Below, piece after piece: positions 63,765 through 64,000 of a DNA stretch of 64,000 nucleotides. Position numbers and translations under genes: made by a program. The notes beneath the pieces are model-generated. The model was not told the origin of the DNA and did no database searches. It saw only the letters and a program-made list of their open reading frames with translations. The first letter of the stretch is position 1. Each line of letters opens with the position of its first letter. Where the stretch lies: assembly GCF_049347105.1 (NCBI RefSeq), contig NZ_CP186334.1:5146001-5210000 (forward strand), in the 5' to 3' direction. This DNA is from Gaoshiqia hydrogeniformans (GTDB taxonomy: Bacteria > Bacteroidota > Bacteroidia > Bacteroidales > Prolixibacteraceae).

Positions 63765-64000
63765 CTAATTGAACTTCCAATAATCCAGGTTGAACAACTC
63801 GCCATCCCCTCCTTTAAATACAAAGTACAAATCGTGGATGCCTTCGTTTTTACCGAGATTTGTGGTGAACGTTTCCCAGACGTTGGCATCGCCGGTATTT
63901 GTTATTTCGCAAATGCCCAGCAGTAAACCATCTTTTGTATCCAGACGAATCTCAATTTCTCCTCCTGCCAATGCAGCAGCAGCAACCTCGAATTTTTTAG
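63765..64000 (-). CDS. CBM6-containing protein, C-terminal part
   Basis: The frame is open to the right edge, so the start is outside the window. The visible 78 residues match the end of a CBM6 module: KKFEVAAAALAGGEIEIRLD, then GKNEGIHDLYFVFKGGDGEL and FNLDYWKFN at the C-terminus, with the conserved DLYxxFxG pattern. CBM6 binds xylan or related chains and is usually attached to a hydrolase; here that would be the first enzyme of this operon. It is 97 bases upstream of the GH127 start on the same strand. Confidence 0.8.
   Translation of the reverse strand, partial: KKFEVAAAALAGGEIEIRLDTKDGLLLGICEITNTGDANVWETFTTNLGKNEGIHDLYFVFKGGDGELFNLDYWKFN

Noticed and set aside
1..64000. An integron integrase, rRNA or tRNA genes
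   Set aside because: I looked for tyrosine recombinase motifs among the listed proteins and for tRNA-like cloverleaves near the island edges and found none that I could support.

Overview
The window looks like a chromosomal segment of a Bacteroidota organism, most likely an environmental polysaccharide degrader of the Bacteroidales/Marinilabiliales type. The evidence is a SusC/SusD pair, a run of secreted glycoside hydrolases (GH97, GH43, GH95, GH127, CBM6), families typical of the phylum (DUF6520, MauE/DoxX, ORF6N, RhuM, DUF4469) and abundant REP-like repeats. I saw no rRNA or tRNA gene, so the genus cannot be fixed.

Layout. (1) Positions 1-6418: a very AT-rich, overlapping surface-polysaccharide operon (GNAT fragment, flippase, three glycosyltransferases, a polymerase-like membrane protein). 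(2) 6455-12070: an IS21-family element with a second, nearly identical copy nested inside its istB; both target duplications are readable. (3) 12164-19587: an ATPase of the DUF4143 type, then more polysaccharide genes (bi-domain oxidoreductase, heparinase II/III-like protein, glycosyltransferase), with a GIY-YIG gene between two copies of a palindromic repeat. (4) 19620-30500: an accessory island of small minus-strand genes (SecB-like chaperone with a possible ADP-ribosyltransferase-like toxin, XRE regulators, a repeat protein, Bro-N, TIR, DUF3800). (5) 30500-42400: a SusC/SusD/S9 peptidase/DUF6520/MauE locus, a 463-bp tandem repeat array, an array of 23-bp palindromic repeats and an HU-like DUF4469 gene, followed by an AraC regulator. 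(6) 44200-52200: more of the accessory island (VOC protein hit by an IS4 element, SDR, cytochrome b, RhuM and ORF6N genes, a second group II intron with a broken maturase). (7) 52200-53300: more 463-bp type repeats and an IS5-like transposase remnant. (8) 53353-64000: a glycan-degrading cluster.

The most unusual part is the accessory island. Most of its small genes are bounded on the minus strand by the 5' end of a degenerate group II intron on one side and the 3' end (domains V and VI) of another copy on the other side. In five or six cases the first bases of the gene unit are complementary to its last bases. That is the hallmark of integron gene cassettes, whose attC sites re-form on circularisation. 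One conventional attC-like hairpin (29469-29527) and two copies of a longer 114-bp attC-like repeat support this reading. No integron integrase is visible, so this would be an integrase-less cassette cluster in which intron remnants sit in, or act as, the recombination sites. RhuM- and ORF6N-family DNA-binding protein genes lie inside the intron remnants, with junctions repeated between copies, as if they had replaced the intron's own reverse transcriptase gene.

All boundaries of introns, repeats and attC-like sites were read by eye. Family names rest on remembered motifs, not on database searches.
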